NCBI GenBank assembly: GCA_028694995.1
Contig: JAQVJU010000004.1
Location: 1-36,067 of the forward strand
DNA: 36,067 nucleotides
Source of the DNA: Minisyncoccota bacterium
Lineage (GTDB): Bacteria; Patescibacteriota; Minisyncoccia; UBA6257
Direction: 5' to 3'
Of this stretch, positions 6,238 to 14,900 are shown piece after piece (the stretch's first letter is position 1; every line of letters starts with the position of its first letter). Made by a program: the position numbers and the translations under genes. The notes beneath the pieces are model-generated. The model was not told the DNA's origin. It saw only the letters and a list, made by a program, of their open reading frames with translations, and did no database searches.

Positions 6238-7839
6238 TTATCCTTTGTTTCTATTTAACACTTTTTGAACAAGAATATTTCTTACCTCAGTTATCTCTTT
6301 AATCTTTAATTTATAACTAAGAGAGAAAAAACAAATCAAAGAAACAACAAAAGCAATTCCAGCATTAATCACTAAATTAACAACTTTTTCCATAGAAAGA
6401 TATTGTCCTAAGAAACTAAATAACAAAGAAGCAACCAAACCACTAATCAAAGAAACAAACAATATCTTTAATAAAGAAATGTAAAAATCTTTTAATAATT
6501 CTGAATTAAGGCCTGGTTTTAATAAAATTCCTAATATTAGAAAATACAAGAAATAGGTCAAAGTAACTGCCAGAGCTAATCCCTCAACCCCAAAAACCAA
6601 ACCAAACTTATAACATAATAAAAACCCTAGGACATATGAAACAATTGCCGCAATAAAAGGCTTTAAAGTATTTTTTTGAGCAAAAAAGATTCTTAATAAT
6701 AAAGCATTAACTCCTTGAAAAATCATTCCAAAAGATAAAATTGAAAAAACTTTAATTGTCTGACTGGTAGAATACCAATCAAATTTTCCATAACCTAATA
6801 ACAAACGAATAATTGGTTCCCGAAAAACTATAAACCAAATCGCAATCGGAATCAAAAAGAAAAATATCTGCGTCAATGTTTCCAAAGAAGTTTTAGTAAA
6901 TTCTTTTTCTTTTTTCTCAATCTTCAATTTTGACAAAACAGGAAAAGCAGCCACAGCAAAAGACAAGGCAAATACAGTCTGAGGCAAATTTTGAATATCA
7001 TTGGCAAAATTAAAAACCGACAAACTTCCTTCTCTTAACATTGTGGCCACAATAGTCACTCCTAAAAGAAAAACCTGATTGGCAATAATGCTCAAAGAGC
7101 GAGGGATCATTAAAAAAACCATATTCTTAAGACTAGACATTTTTTCTTTCAAAACCAGAAAATCAAACTTAATTTTATACCCAGTAGTTAATAAAGCTGG
7201 AATTTGAATAGCCAAATGCAAACAAGAGCCTAAAACCACTCCATAAGCCAAACCTTTTAATCCCATTCTAGGACTAAAAACAAGAATACCAATAATAATC
7301 CCTGTATTATACAATAAAGGAGCTAAGGCGCAGGATAAAAACAATTTAAATACTTTTAAAACACTAGAAACCACAGAAGAAATACCCATAAATATGGGTT
7401 GAATCATCATAATTCTAGTTAAGATAATAGCCAAATTCAATTGTTCAGCATTAAATCCAATTAAAAGCCGAGAAAGAAAAGGCCGAGCAAATATTGCTAC
7501 TAATATAGCAATAATTCCAATAAAAACACCAATGCACATTACAATCGCATTAGCAAACTCCCAAGCCTCTTCTTTATTTTTAGCCCAATATTCAGTAAAG
7601 AGAGGAATAAAAGCCACTGAAACAGCACCCATAATAAAAATATTATAAATCAAATCTGGCAATCTAAAAGAAGCATAATAAATATCTAAATATCCAGAAG
7701 CGCCAAAATAACTAGCTAAAAAAGCATTTCTTAAAAGACCTAAGAAACTACCTAATAAAGTCAACCCACTGGTTAACATTGCGGCCCCAAAGATTGTTTC
7801 TGATTTATGATTTAATATTTTATGAAAACGGGCAATCAT
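6238..7839 (-). CDS. murJ: Lipid II flippase MurJ (MviN family)
   Basis: MurJ moves lipid II, the peptidoglycan precursor, across the cytoplasmic membrane. The 533-residue protein is a polytopic membrane protein with about 14 hydrophobic segments. It has the family's N-terminal pattern (SGLTLLGSFLGLLRNAFLAS, then YYASFRLPDLIYNIFIMGAV) and the later IPRSLSIIANQVFLLG and FALSFAVAAFPVLSKL signatures. It lies 17 bases after the DUF4012 gene and abuts lepA. With the FtsB-like gene downstream, the operon combines wall synthesis and division functions. The family call is firm; it is one of several MOP-superfamily flippases, but motifs and context favour MurJ. Confidence 0.93.
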   Translation of the reverse strand: MIARFHKILNHKSETIFGAAMLTSGLTLLGSFLGLLRNAFLASYFGASGYLDIYYASFRLPDLIYNIFIMGAVSVAFIPLFTEYWAKNKEEAWEFANAIVMCIGVFIGIIAILVAIFARPFLSRLLIGFNAEQLNLAIILTRIMMIQPIFMGISSVVSSVLKVFKLFLSCALAPLLYNTGIIIGILVFSPRMGLKGLAYGVVLGSCLHLAIQIPALLTTGYKIKFDFLVLKEKMSSLKNMVFLMIPRSLSIIANQVFLLGVTIVATMLREGSLSVFNFANDIQNLPQTVFALSFAVAAFPVLSKLKIEKKEKEFTKTSLETLTQIFFFLIPIAIWFIVFREPIIRLLLGYGKFDWYSTSQTIKVFSILSFGMIFQGVNALLLRIFFAQKNTLKPFIAAIVSYVLGFLLCYKFGLVFGVEGLALAVTLTYFLYFLILGILLKPGLNSELLKDFYISLLKILFVSLISGLVASLLFSFLGQYLSMEKVVNLVINAGIAFVVSLICFFSLSYKLKIKEITEVRNILVQKVLNRNKG

Positions 7840-7856
7840 TGTATTAATTAACTCTT

Positions 7857-9593
7857 TTAAAATTCAAATTTAAAATCCAATACCAAATCAGTATCTAAAA
7901 GAATAAATTCATCAAAAGAGAAAAGAGATATGGGAATCTTTTCTTGTTCAGGCATAATCAAATCCAAAGAAAATTTAGTTTTCTGTCCACTTTGTTTTTG
8001 AACTACAATTTCCCAATCAGATAATTGTCCCCAATTCTTAGGCAATTTATAAACCAAAGAAAAAGGCTTTGAAGACAATTGAGCCCAAGAACTAACCACT
8101 GTCTTTCCTCCTTCTTCATATATCTCAATTCCATTCTTTTTATCTAAAATCTTGTTTTGTTCTAATAACAATAAATCTTTATCTTTTTGATAATCTAATT
8201 TTTCATAAACATCATCTGATTTAGCTTTTTTTATTTCCTTTAAAAATCCACCTTTAGCTTCAATGATTTGTATTCCTTTAGGTAAATAAATCTTCAAATA
8301 ATTTTCCAATAACCTATCTGCTGGTAAAAAATCAGGAGCATCAATCAAAAGTGTATTTATTATCTCACCACTAATATCAAATTCTGTTTTCAATTCAATT
8401 CTTTTTTCTCTTTTATCTTCTGTAAAATCATTTTTTAAAAGACTAATATTAACCCCTAGATAATCATCCTTACTCTCCTTAACTTTTCCTGTCCAGTTAT
8501 AAGCATCAAAAAAATACTGCAAATTATCATCAATCAAATAAATCTGCATTTCCTTCTCTTTAAGATTCTTCTTTAAAACATCCAATACCTTAGCTAATGT
8601 TTCTAAAGAAGATTCTGCTAATTGTTCTTGTAGTTTTTCAAAAAACAATGGCAAAACATTCTTTTCCAAACGCAAAGGAGCTGGTTTAGCTGCTTCTTGA
8701 ACTTGTGTTTTGTAAAAAGAAAGGAAATTATCATCATCCAAATACAAACCATTAATTAATCCTAAAGAACCAGTAGCTTCTAAAACTGATTCTATTGTTT
8801 GAATATTGACAACAATCACACCATCTAAATCAGGTTTTTTTCCTGTTTTTGAATAAAGAGAAAGGATTTTTTGACCAGTTAAAGGAAAGTCAAAAAACCA
8901 ATTAGAATCATGAAAAAACCACCGATCTTCAATATTTAAAAAAGGATCAGGAGGTATAATTTTATCTAAAAATACTTCTTCTAAAGAAAATATGTCATCA
9001 CCTAAAAGAGTTATCTTACCATCATTAAATGTTAAATAGGCATAAGCGCCAATAAAACCTCCAGCTGGTCTAGGAATATCTGGATCTTGAAACAAAATCA
9101 GATAATTCTTTTCTTTTTGTTTACCTAAAAAAGATAACCAATTCTCTGTTTCATGTTTCTTTTCTGCAACCAAAGATAAATCATATTTTTCTAATTTAAG
9201 AAAATAACTATCTAAATCATTTAATAAAGACAAAGCATTTTCTTTTTCCTGAGCCATAACTTTTAAAAGCTCTCCTTCTTGTATTTTCTCCAAAGATTCT
9301 TTAATAGATATCAATTCTTGTTGTAATTGTATCTTTTCTTTTACAAAAGGAAAAAAAGAAAATTTTTGTACAAACTGATAATCCTTATTCTTTTGAGCCA
9401 AAGCTGTTGTTTCTATCAAATCATTTGCTTCTTGTAAATTTTCTTCCCTAATCAAAGAAAGAATTTGTTCATTTGTTTCTTGAATTTGAAAAGCCTTCAA
9501 AGCAATATAAAAGAACAAACTTATTAATAACAATATTAATCCTCCAAAGAGGATATTAACAAACAAAGAAAGATTTTTATTAAACAATTTCAT
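7857..9593 (-). CDS. DUF4012 domain-containing membrane-anchored protein
   Basis: This 578-residue protein has one N-terminal membrane helix (about 12-32), a helical, probably coiled-coil region to about 150, and then an extracytoplasmic DUF4012 domain. The family signature reads NYLILFQDPDIPRPAGGFIG near 162-181, followed by the blocks W-F-F-H-D-S-N-W-F-F-D-F-P and GVIVVNIQTIESVL. The function of DUF4012 is unknown; it is common in CPR bacteria and actinobacteria. As first gene of the murJ-lepA-ftsB operon, a cell-envelope role is a reasonable inference. Its promoter overlaps that of rnpB, and the predicted leader is only about 8 bases. Confidence 0.85.
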   Translation of the reverse strand: MKLFNKNLSLFVNILFGGLILLLISLFFYIALKAFQIQETNEQILSLIREENLQEANDLIETTALAQKNKDYQFVQKFSFFPFVKEKIQLQQELISIKESLEKIQEGELLKVMAQEKENALSLLNDLDSYFLKLEKYDLSLVAEKKHETENWLSFLGKQKEKNYLILFQDPDIPRPAGGFIGAYAYLTFNDGKITLLGDDIFSLEEVFLDKIIPPDPFLNIEDRWFFHDSNWFFDFPLTGQKILSLYSKTGKKPDLDGVIVVNIQTIESVLEATGSLGLINGLYLDDDNFLSFYKTQVQEAAKPAPLRLEKNVLPLFFEKLQEQLAESSLETLAKVLDVLKKNLKEKEMQIYLIDDNLQYFFDAYNWTGKVKESKDDYLGVNISLLKNDFTEDKREKRIELKTEFDISGEIINTLLIDAPDFLPADRLLENYLKIYLPKGIQIIEAKGGFLKEIKKAKSDDVYEKLDYQKDKDLLLLEQNKILDKKNGIEIYEEGGKTVVSSWAQLSSKPFSLVYKLPKNWGQLSDWEIVVQKQSGQKTKFSLDLIMPEQEKIPISLFSFDEFILLDTDLVLDFKFEF

Positions 9594-9607
9594 CTTTATA
9601 TTATTAA

Positions 9608-9636
9608 ATTTTACTATAAAAACTTGAAATAATCAA
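9608..9636 (-). promoter_or_regulatory. Promoter of the DUF4012-murJ-lepA operon
   Basis: On minus, TTGATT (9636-9631) and TAAAAT (9613-9608) are separated by 17 bases. Transcription would begin near 9601, about 8 bases before the DUF4012 ATG. The element interlocks with the rnpB promoter on the other strand. Confidence 0.6.
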
Positions 9637-9652
9637 AAAAAGAGGTTATAAT
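9624..9652 (+). promoter_or_regulatory. Promoter of rnpB
   Basis: TTGAAA (9624-9629) and a perfect TATAAT (9647-9652) are 17 bases apart. The expected start at about 9659-9660 coincides with the 5' end of the RNase P RNA derived from its P1 helix. Confidence 0.88.
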
Positions 9653-9659
9653 ATAAAAG

Positions 9660-10004
9660 ATTGAACCGGGCAGCTACTGGAATATAATTTCCAGAGGAAA
9701 GTCCGAACACCAACAATTACCTAGTTGTTAAAAGGTAGCAGCTAACAGCTGTCGTTAAGCGTTTAACGCTTAATAGAGGTGCGAACAGAGACGTTGTGTT
9801 TTGAAAAAAATACAACCTCCTTATAGGAGGAGTCCTAAAAGCAATTTTAGGAGTGAAACGGCTAAACCCTTGCTGGGTGCAAGGTCCGGGCCAAGCATTA
9901 TGCTTGGAGTGACCGCTTGACCTTAATGGTGACATTAAGGCTAGATAAATGGCTGCCGCCCAATCCTTAAGGAATGGGTACAGAATTCGGCTTATAAGTT
10001 CAAT
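9660..10004 (+). ncRNA. rnpB: RNase P RNA (bacterial class)
   Basis: This is the catalytic RNA that trims 5' leaders from tRNA precursors. Conserved elements are in the right order: GAGGAAAGTCCGAACA near 9693, ACAGAGACG near 9786, GTGAAACGG near 9853, GATAAATGGCTGCCGC near 9945, and ACAGAATTCGGCTTAT near 9980. The ends are set by P1, where TTGAAC (9661-9666) pairs with GTTCAA (9998-10003). Length is about 345 nt, within the usual range. It has its own strong promoter and a terminator hairpin 8 bases after P1. A minus-strand open frame inside it (9717-9935) is a by-product. Confidence 0.95.
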
Positions 10005-10010
10005 TAATAG

Positions 10011-10045
10011 ATGAAAACTGCCTCGTTAAACGAGGCGGTTTTCAT
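10011..10045. terminator. Bidirectional terminator between rnpB and rnhA
   Basis: A 15-bp stem (10011-10025 with 10031-10045, one G-U pair in the plus transcript) closes the loop TTAAA; its arms end in A4 and T4 runs. It serves the converging rnpB (+) and rnhA (-) transcripts. The rnhA stop codon (10042-10044) lies inside the stem. Confidence 0.85.
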
Positions 10046-10488
10046 ATGTTTAAAGTATTTTGTTGTTTATTAATAGCTTGATTTACCAAATAATCAGCTC
10101 GTTGATTCTTTTCCCGACGAATATGCTTGAATTGTAAATTTGGAAAATCAAATTTTAAATTCCAAATCTCCAAAAAAAGAGGTTGTAAATCTTTTTCTAA
10201 AATCTTAAATTTTCCATTTAATTGATTTACTGCTAATTCTGAATCAGAATTAACGATCACTTCAGTATCTTTCAATTTTGATTTTCCTAATAAATGTCTT
10301 GTTTTTTTTAGAGCAAAAATAATCGCCTTGTATTCAGCAACATTGTTTGTGGTTTCCCCTATATATTCTCCATATTCTTTATCACCAATAACCACCCCAA
10401 TGCCAGCTGGACCAGGATTATTCCTAGCGCCTCCATCAGTATATATCTCTAATTTTGTTTTCATTATTAATAAAATTAAGTTTTCCAA
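10042..10488 (-). CDS. rnhA: Ribonuclease HI family protein
   Basis: RNase HI cuts the RNA strand of RNA-DNA hybrids. The catalytic set is complete: D18 in YTDGGARNNPGPAG, E52 in NNVAEYKA, D82 in NSDSELAV and D132 in RREKNQRADYL. The compact, 148-residue form without the basic handle region resembles the archaeal/Bacillus YpdQ-like branch. Two starts are possible: ATG 10488, which overlaps the DHH gene end by 13 bases, or ATG 10464 (MKTKLEIYTDGG), which leaves 11 bases free and fits the family N-terminus better; neither has a Shine-Dalgarno site. It is the last gene of the PF06695-tpiA-pgk operon, and its stop codon lies in the terminator. Confidence 0.92.
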   Translation of the reverse strand: MENLILLIMKTKLEIYTDGGARNNPGPAGIGVVIGDKEYGEYIGETTNNVAEYKAIIFALKKTRHLLGKSKLKDTEVIVNSDSELAVNQLNGKFKILEKDLQPLFLEIWNLKFDFPNLQFKHIRREKNQRADYLVNQAINKQQNTLNI

Positions 10489-11303
10489 GGTAAAGGTTTT
10501 TTGTTTTTCAAAGCAAACCCAGCTGCTCTTTTATGGCCACCACCTCCATATTTTTCTGCTATCTTCGCAACATCAACCTTGCCATTAGATCTTAAAGAAA
10601 CTCTTTTATCTTCACCGGCCTCAAACCAAACAATAGCCATTGGTGGCTTTTTTTTAATCAAAGCATGACCTAATTCAGATATTAAAATTGAAGAATTGAC
10701 TGCTAAAGTCTTATGTTTTTCAAATTTTACTTCTTTGGCTTCTTGCATTATCTCTTTGATTACATTATCTTGATATTCAATGATTTTCTTACCAATTTGA
10801 ATGTATTTATTCCTTCCCTTTCTATCTTCTAATTCTTTGGCAATCTTATCCCATTTTTTAAAATCCATATCATTTAGATTAATTGTGGCTAAAACTTCTC
10901 GGGTATAAGGTATTTTGAATTTCCATAAATCCATATCTTCTACATAGAGCAATAGTTTTGGAATTCTTTTTTTTGGAAAAAAATACTGCCAAACCAAAAC
11001 TGAAGCTGAACGCCTCATATTAAGATTTATTTCCACATTTTCAAATTTCTTAAGATCTAATATGTTTTTAGCACTCTGATGATGATCAATGATAATAATC
11101 TTGTTGTCTTTTTTAATCAAATCTTCTAAGATTTTCCTTTCTGGCACAATATCAACAAAATAAACTGTATCTTTTTCTATTAAATGATGAAAAGGGCTTT
11201 GATAATTCAAAGAGAAATACTGAGCTTTGTTCTTGAATTTCTTCCAAACTGCCCAAGCACTACCAAACCCATCATGACAATTTTGATGATAAAAAACAAT
11301 CAT
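10476..11303 (-). CDS. DHH-family phosphoesterase
   Basis: This is a 275-residue DHH/DHHA1 phosphoesterase. The N-terminal metal site has HQNCHDGFGSA (6-16), FVDIVPE (49-55) and D73-H-H75 in IIIIDHHQS. The C-terminal substrate domain ends in GGGGHKRAAGF (253-263), the DHHA1 glycine-rich signature. Relatives include NrnA-type oligoribonucleases and cyclic-dinucleotide or pAp phosphatases; the substrate cannot be told from sequence. The ATG overlaps the pgk stop by one base (TAATG), and it is followed by rnhA, another nuclease, which suggests a nucleic-acid degradation pair. Confidence 0.88.
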   Translation of the reverse strand: MIVFYHQNCHDGFGSAWAVWKKFKNKAQYFSLNYQSPFHHLIEKDTVYFVDIVPERKILEDLIKKDNKIIIIDHHQSAKNILDLKKFENVEINLNMRRSASVLVWQYFFPKKRIPKLLLYVEDMDLWKFKIPYTREVLATINLNDMDFKKWDKIAKELEDRKGRNKYIQIGKKIIEYQDNVIKEIMQEAKEVKFEKHKTLAVNSSILISELGHALIKKKPPMAIVWFEAGEDKRVSLRSNGKVDVAKIAEKYGGGGHKRAAGFALKNKKPLPWKT

Positions 11304-12484
11304 TATTTATTATTACTTAAAGCTTTTAACCCTGGTAATGATTTTCCAGCTAGATATTCTAAACTAGCACCACCTCCAGTAGAAAAGAATATTTGTGATG
11401 TTGTTTCTAAAGTTTTAATATTTGGCTCAACTTCTTTAAAACTAGCCATTGTTTCCCCACCCCCAATTACTGAAAAAGCATTTTTGTTTTTAATTATAGC
11501 CTTTATTATCTCATTGGTCCCATCTCTAAATCTTTTATCTTCAAATTTACCCATCGGACCATTCCAAAAAATAGTTTTTGCCTTTGAGATAATCTTACTA
11601 AAAGTATGACTCGCAATAGGCCCAATATCTAAAATCTTATCTTTTTCCAATACTTTTCCTAATTCTCTTTTCTGTTTTTTCCCAGCCTTGTCTAAAACTA
11701 CAAAATCACCAGGTAAAATTAATTCAGCTCCTTGAAAACCTGATAAGTTTATTTCTTCTGTGATTTCCTCAAACAAAGACTGGCCAATAGAAAAATCAAG
11801 GCTTTTTAATATTGTATTAGCCATCACTCCTCCTAAGAGAATATAATCTGCCTTAACTAAAAACTTTTCAATCAAAGGTAATTTATCTTTAATTTTAGCT
11901 CCACCTAAAATCACCACTAAAGGCTTAGCTGGATTTTTACTAACCCTATCTAAATTAGATATTTCCTTTTCTAATAATTTACCAGGATAAAAAGGTAAAA
12001 ATTCAGTAATCGCACATAAAGAAGCTACCTGACGATGAGAAACAGAAAAAGCTTCATTTATAAAACAATCTGCCATTTTAGCCAAATCTTTAGCAAAATT
12101 CTTATCATTTTCTTGCTCTTCTTTATAAAAACGAATATTTTCCAAAAGAATGACAGAACCAAAAGGTAATTTATCTATTTCTTTTAAAAGCTCATTGCCA
12201 ATAGGTAATGTTAAGAAATAAACTTTTTCCTTCATGGTTTTTTCCAAATAATCAGCTACTGGTTTTAAACTGTATTTTAAATCCTTGCCATTGGGCTGAC
12301 CAAGATGAGAAACTAAAATGATTTTAGCTGCCTTTTTTTCTTTTAACCATTTAATCGTTGGCAAAACATTAAGAATACGAAAATCATCTAAGATTTTACC
12401 TTTATCAAAAGGAACATTAAAATCCACTCTTAATAAAACTTTTTTCTGATCTATTTTAGCAGAATCTAAAGACCTTAAAAACAT
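11303..12484 (-). CDS. pgk: Phosphoglycerate kinase
   Basis: PGK transfers phosphate from 1,3-bisphosphoglycerate to ADP in glycolysis. The 393-residue length is standard. The substrate-binding RVDFNVPF is at about 19-26, LVSHLGQP follows, then NEAFSVSHR, GGAKIKDKL and the nucleotide-binding GGGETMASF near 342-350. It sits in the same operon as tpiA with only the SIMPL gene between them, giving a small glycolytic cluster. There is no Shine-Dalgarno site and an 10-base gap from the preceding gene. Confidence 0.97.
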   Translation of the reverse strand: MFLRSLDSAKIDQKKVLLRVDFNVPFDKGKILDDFRILNVLPTIKWLKEKKAAKIILVSHLGQPNGKDLKYSLKPVADYLEKTMKEKVYFLTLPIGNELLKEIDKLPFGSVILLENIRFYKEEQENDKNFAKDLAKMADCFINEAFSVSHRQVASLCAITEFLPFYPGKLLEKEISNLDRVSKNPAKPLVVILGGAKIKDKLPLIEKFLVKADYILLGGVMANTILKSLDFSIGQSLFEEITEEINLSGFQGAELILPGDFVVLDKAGKKQKRELGKVLEKDKILDIGPIASHTFSKIISKAKTIFWNGPMGKFEDKRFRDGTNEIIKAIIKNKNAFSVIGGGETMASFKEVEPNIKTLETTSQIFFSTGGGASLEYLAGKSLPGLKALSNNK

Positions 12485-12494
12485 AAAGACTATT

Positions 12495-13280
12495 TTACTT
12501 TATTTCGTAAGTGACGTTTAAATTAATTACTACCTCTTTGGTTCCTATTTCTATTGGTGCTTCCATCTCTCTACCTTCTTCCATTGCTCCACTCATCGCT
12601 TTTACATCTAAACTAAATGCAGGATATATAGGTTGTCCCTCTATAATATTAACAATTTTACCTAAACGAAGATTGGTTTTTTCACTTAAAACCTTAGCCC
12701 TTTCTTCTATCTTGTTTAAAGCTTGAATCCTTGCTTCATTTTTATAAGATTCAGGCTCATCAATTTCAAAACTGACATTGGAAATCCTATTAACTCCTTT
12801 TTCTGTTAAGCCACCAATAATTGTATTAATCTTATCAAAATCTCTAATTTTAGTGCTAATGCTTTGATTTAATTCATAACCTACTATTTTTGGCGGACAA
12901 GAATAAGAAATCAATGGATTCTCCCGACGACACCAATCATAATCATATTGAGGAGTTAAATTATAGCTGGAAGTTTGGATATCTTCTGAGACAATTCCCT
13001 GCTCCTTGATAAAAGCAATAGCCTCAGTCATTTTCTTATTGTTTTCCTCTTGAACAGTTTCTGCTTTTGTTCCTTGAGTGATAACACTAATCACTATCTT
13101 CGCAATATCTGGTTTGGCTAGAATCTTACCCTCAGCAGAAAATGAAATTGTTCTCTCAGGATTAATAATATTCTGAGCCAAGCGATAATTATAATAACCC
13201 CAAGTTAAAACACTCAAACTAAGAATTATTATAAAAACTGTTAAAACAGTTATTAATTTTTCGTATTTTTTTGATTCCAT
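12495..13280 (-). CDS. SIMPL (DUF541) domain protein, membrane-anchored
   Basis: This 261-residue protein has an N-terminal membrane helix (about 8-29, LITVLTVFIIILSLSVLTWG) and an extracytoplasmic SIMPL/DUF541 domain. The domain opens with ISFSAEGKILAKPDIAKI (45-62), and VGYELNQSISTKIRDFDKIN is near the middle. An insertion around 116-130 holds two cysteines (WCRRENP and YSCPP) that could form a disulfide outside the cell. SIMPL proteins are poorly understood; some bind immune or outer-membrane components. It lies 4 bases after tpiA and 10 before pgk, with no evident metabolic link. Confidence 0.85.
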   Translation of the reverse strand: MESKKYEKLITVLTVFIIILSLSVLTWGYYNYRLAQNIINPERTISFSAEGKILAKPDIAKIVISVITQGTKAETVQEENNKKMTEAIAFIKEQGIVSEDIQTSSYNLTPQYDYDWCRRENPLISYSCPPKIVGYELNQSISTKIRDFDKINTIIGGLTEKGVNRISNVSFEIDEPESYKNEARIQALNKIEERAKVLSEKTNLRLGKIVNIIEGQPIYPAFSLDVKAMSGAMEEGREMEAPIEIGTKEVVINLNVTYEIK

Positions 13281-13284
13281 ATTT

Positions 13285-14052
13285 TTATTTTATTAATTTA
13301 TTAAGAATTTTTGTTAATTCATTTTTTTTAGTACTGGCGCCACCGACCAAAACACCGGCGCTTTCTTTTAATTTCAAAAAAGAAACAATATTCTGAGCAT
13401 TAACTGAACCTCCATAAATAATTGGCAGATTTTTCGCTATATCCTCTGAAAACCGACGCGCTAGCCAAAAACGGATTAAATCAATCATCTTTTGAACCTC
13501 TACCAAATCTTGTTGTTTTCCTGTGCCAATAGCCCAAACAGGCTCATAAGCAATAACTAAATCTGAAGATTTTTCAATTTGAATTCCCTGAAAGATATTA
13601 TTCAATTGTTCAAAAAGAATTTTTTTAACAGAAAACGAAGCTGCTGAATCATTGTTTTTTCTCTCTTTCTCCCCAATACAAACTATAGGTTTTAAACCAT
13701 CTTGTAAACAAGCTTTTACCTTAGCATTAATCATTTCTTCTGTTTCTTTTAAATGTTCTCGACGTTCAGAATGACCCAAAATAACATATTGTGATTTTAA
13801 TGATTTTAACATCTTTGGTGAAATCTCTCCAGTAATCACATAACGATTAAACCAAAAAGCGTCTTGAGCGCCTAAATAACACTTAGAGCCTATTCTTTCC
13901 TTAGCTTCAGCTAAATAGATATAAGGTGGCGTTACTATTAATTTAATATTTTTTATTTTTTTTGAATATTTATTAAAGATATTAAATAATTCCTTAGCTT
14001 CCATAATTGAAGCTGGTGCCATTTTAAAATTAAAAACAATTAATTTAGCCAT
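13285..14052 (-). CDS. tpiA: Triosephosphate isomerase
   Basis: TIM interconverts dihydroxyacetone phosphate and glyceraldehyde 3-phosphate. The 255-residue protein has the catalytic lysine in NFKM (8-11), the catalytic histidine in LGHSERR (93-99), the catalytic glutamate in AYEPVWAIGTG, and the phosphate-binding YGGSVNAQN near the C-terminus. All active-site residues are present. It follows the PF06695 gene by 8 bases and shares the operon with pgk. Confidence 0.97.
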   Translation of the reverse strand: MAKLIVFNFKMAPASIMEAKELFNIFNKYSKKIKNIKLIVTPPYIYLAEAKERIGSKCYLGAQDAFWFNRYVITGEISPKMLKSLKSQYVILGHSERREHLKETEEMINAKVKACLQDGLKPIVCIGEKERKNNDSAASFSVKKILFEQLNNIFQGIQIEKSSDLVIAYEPVWAIGTGKQQDLVEVQKMIDLIRFWLARRFSEDIAKNLPIIYGGSVNAQNIVSFLKLKESAGVLVGGASTKKNELTKILNKLIK

Positions 14053-14060
14053 ATTAAGAT

Positions 14061-14519
14061 TTAAAATAAAAAGTTAATACCTAATGAAGTTAATATTGTC
14101 ACTATTATTCCAGCTAAAGCAGCACCCAAACTAATTAAACAAAAAGCTTGTTTGTATTCTACTCCAAAAAGAAATGCTGCTGCTGAGCCAGTCCAAACTC
14201 CAGTAAAAGGCAAAGGAATAGCCACAAAAATAATCAAAGCCCATTTGCCCCAACGATTAAAACTATTAGTTGTTTTCTCTCTAGTTCTTGTAAACAACCA
14301 AGTAAAGAATTTATTAAAAAAAACAAATCGTTCGCTTAAATAACCTGATAACTTATCTAAAAACCATAATAAAGGAATAATAGGTAAAAGATTACCCATT
14401 AAGCTTAAAAACAATGCTTTTGACCAAGAAAAATTAAAAATTCCCATTGCCATAGGAATTGCTCCTCTTAATTCTACTATTGGAGAAGCTGCTATAATAA
14501 TAGTCCAAAGTTCATTCAT
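14061..14519 (-). CDS. PF06695 small membrane protein (annotated small multidrug export family)
   Basis: This 152-residue membrane protein has four or five hydrophobic segments. The family features are SPIVELRGAIPMAMG (12-26) near the start and FVAIPLPFTGVWTGSAAAFL (98-117). The 'multidrug export' name is historical; transport has not been established for the family. It is first in the tpiA-pgk operon. An extended -10 promoter sits so close that the message would begin only one or two bases before the ATG, making it effectively leaderless. Confidence 0.8.
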   Translation of the reverse strand: MNELWTIIIAASPIVELRGAIPMAMGIFNFSWSKALFLSLMGNLLPIIPLLWFLDKLSGYLSERFVFFNKFFTWLFTRTREKTTNSFNRWGKWALIIFVAIPLPFTGVWTGSAAAFLFGVEYKQAFCLISLGAALAGIIVTILTSLGINFLF

Positions 14520-14527
14520 TATCCATT

Positions 14528-14536
14528 ATTATACCA
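14528..14536 (-). promoter_or_regulatory. Extended -10 promoter of the PF06695-tpiA-pgk operon
   Basis: TGGTATAAT on minus (14536-14528) is a perfect -10 with the TGn extension; no good -35 is seen. The start site would be near 14521, next to the ATG at 14519. Confidence 0.65.
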
Positions 14537-14553
14537 AAAATCTAATCAAATAA

Positions 14554-14583
14554 AAAACCCTAACAAATTATTGCTAGGGTTTT
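14554..14583 (-). terminator. Rho-independent terminator of the two-gene operon
   Basis: AAAACCCTA (14554-14562) pairs with TAGGGTTTT (14575-14583). On minus the stem is followed by a run of six T. It lies 6 bases beyond the stop of the small membrane protein gene and just ahead of the next promoter. Confidence 0.88.
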
Positions 14584-14589
14584 ATTGAG

Positions 14590-14880
14590 TTAAATCTCTT
14601 TATTGTTCATTTCTTGTATTACTTCTTCTTGCTCCCTTCCACTCCTTTCTTCTTCACTTTCAGCTCTAAGGATCCACCAAATTAAAACAAGCATGATAAA
14701 TAGAATCAAAACTCCATATAGGATATTTTGCTGAATAAGATTTAATAAAGTATCTACTAATTGTTCATAAAGAGAAACAACAGAAAAAATTACTTTATTC
14801 CAGGCTTTATACAAAACTGGCAAGAAAAAAAATAAAATGACAGCTACAGAAGACATTTTCATAAAAATCCTCTTAATCAT
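14590..14880 (-). CDS. Small two-helix membrane protein, unknown family
   Basis: I do not recognise this 96-residue protein. It has two hydrophobic helices, about 12-30 (VAVILFFFLPVLYKAW) and 53-72 (ILYGVLILFIMLVLIWWIL), joined by a short polar-amphipathic segment, and a highly charged tail (ESEEERSGREQEEVIQE). Both ends would lie on the same side of the membrane, most likely inside. It has a full Shine-Dalgarno sequence AAAGGAGGT (14896-14888) 7 bases before the ATG, which almost no other gene here has. It forms an operon with the preceding 57-residue gene, with a strong promoter and terminator. Expression is probably high; function is unknown. Confidence 0.75.
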   Translation of the reverse strand: MIKRIFMKMSSVAVILFFFLPVLYKAWNKVIFSVVSLYEQLVDTLLNLIQQNILYGVLILFIMLVLIWWILRAESEEERSGREQEEVIQEMNNKEI

Positions 14881-14900
14881 TATATCTACCTCCTTTCTAA

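Noticed and set aside
9717-9935. A 72-codon minus-strand open frame
   Set aside because: It lies antisense inside the RNase P RNA, whose conserved elements explain the sequence; such frames are a known artefact of rnpB.
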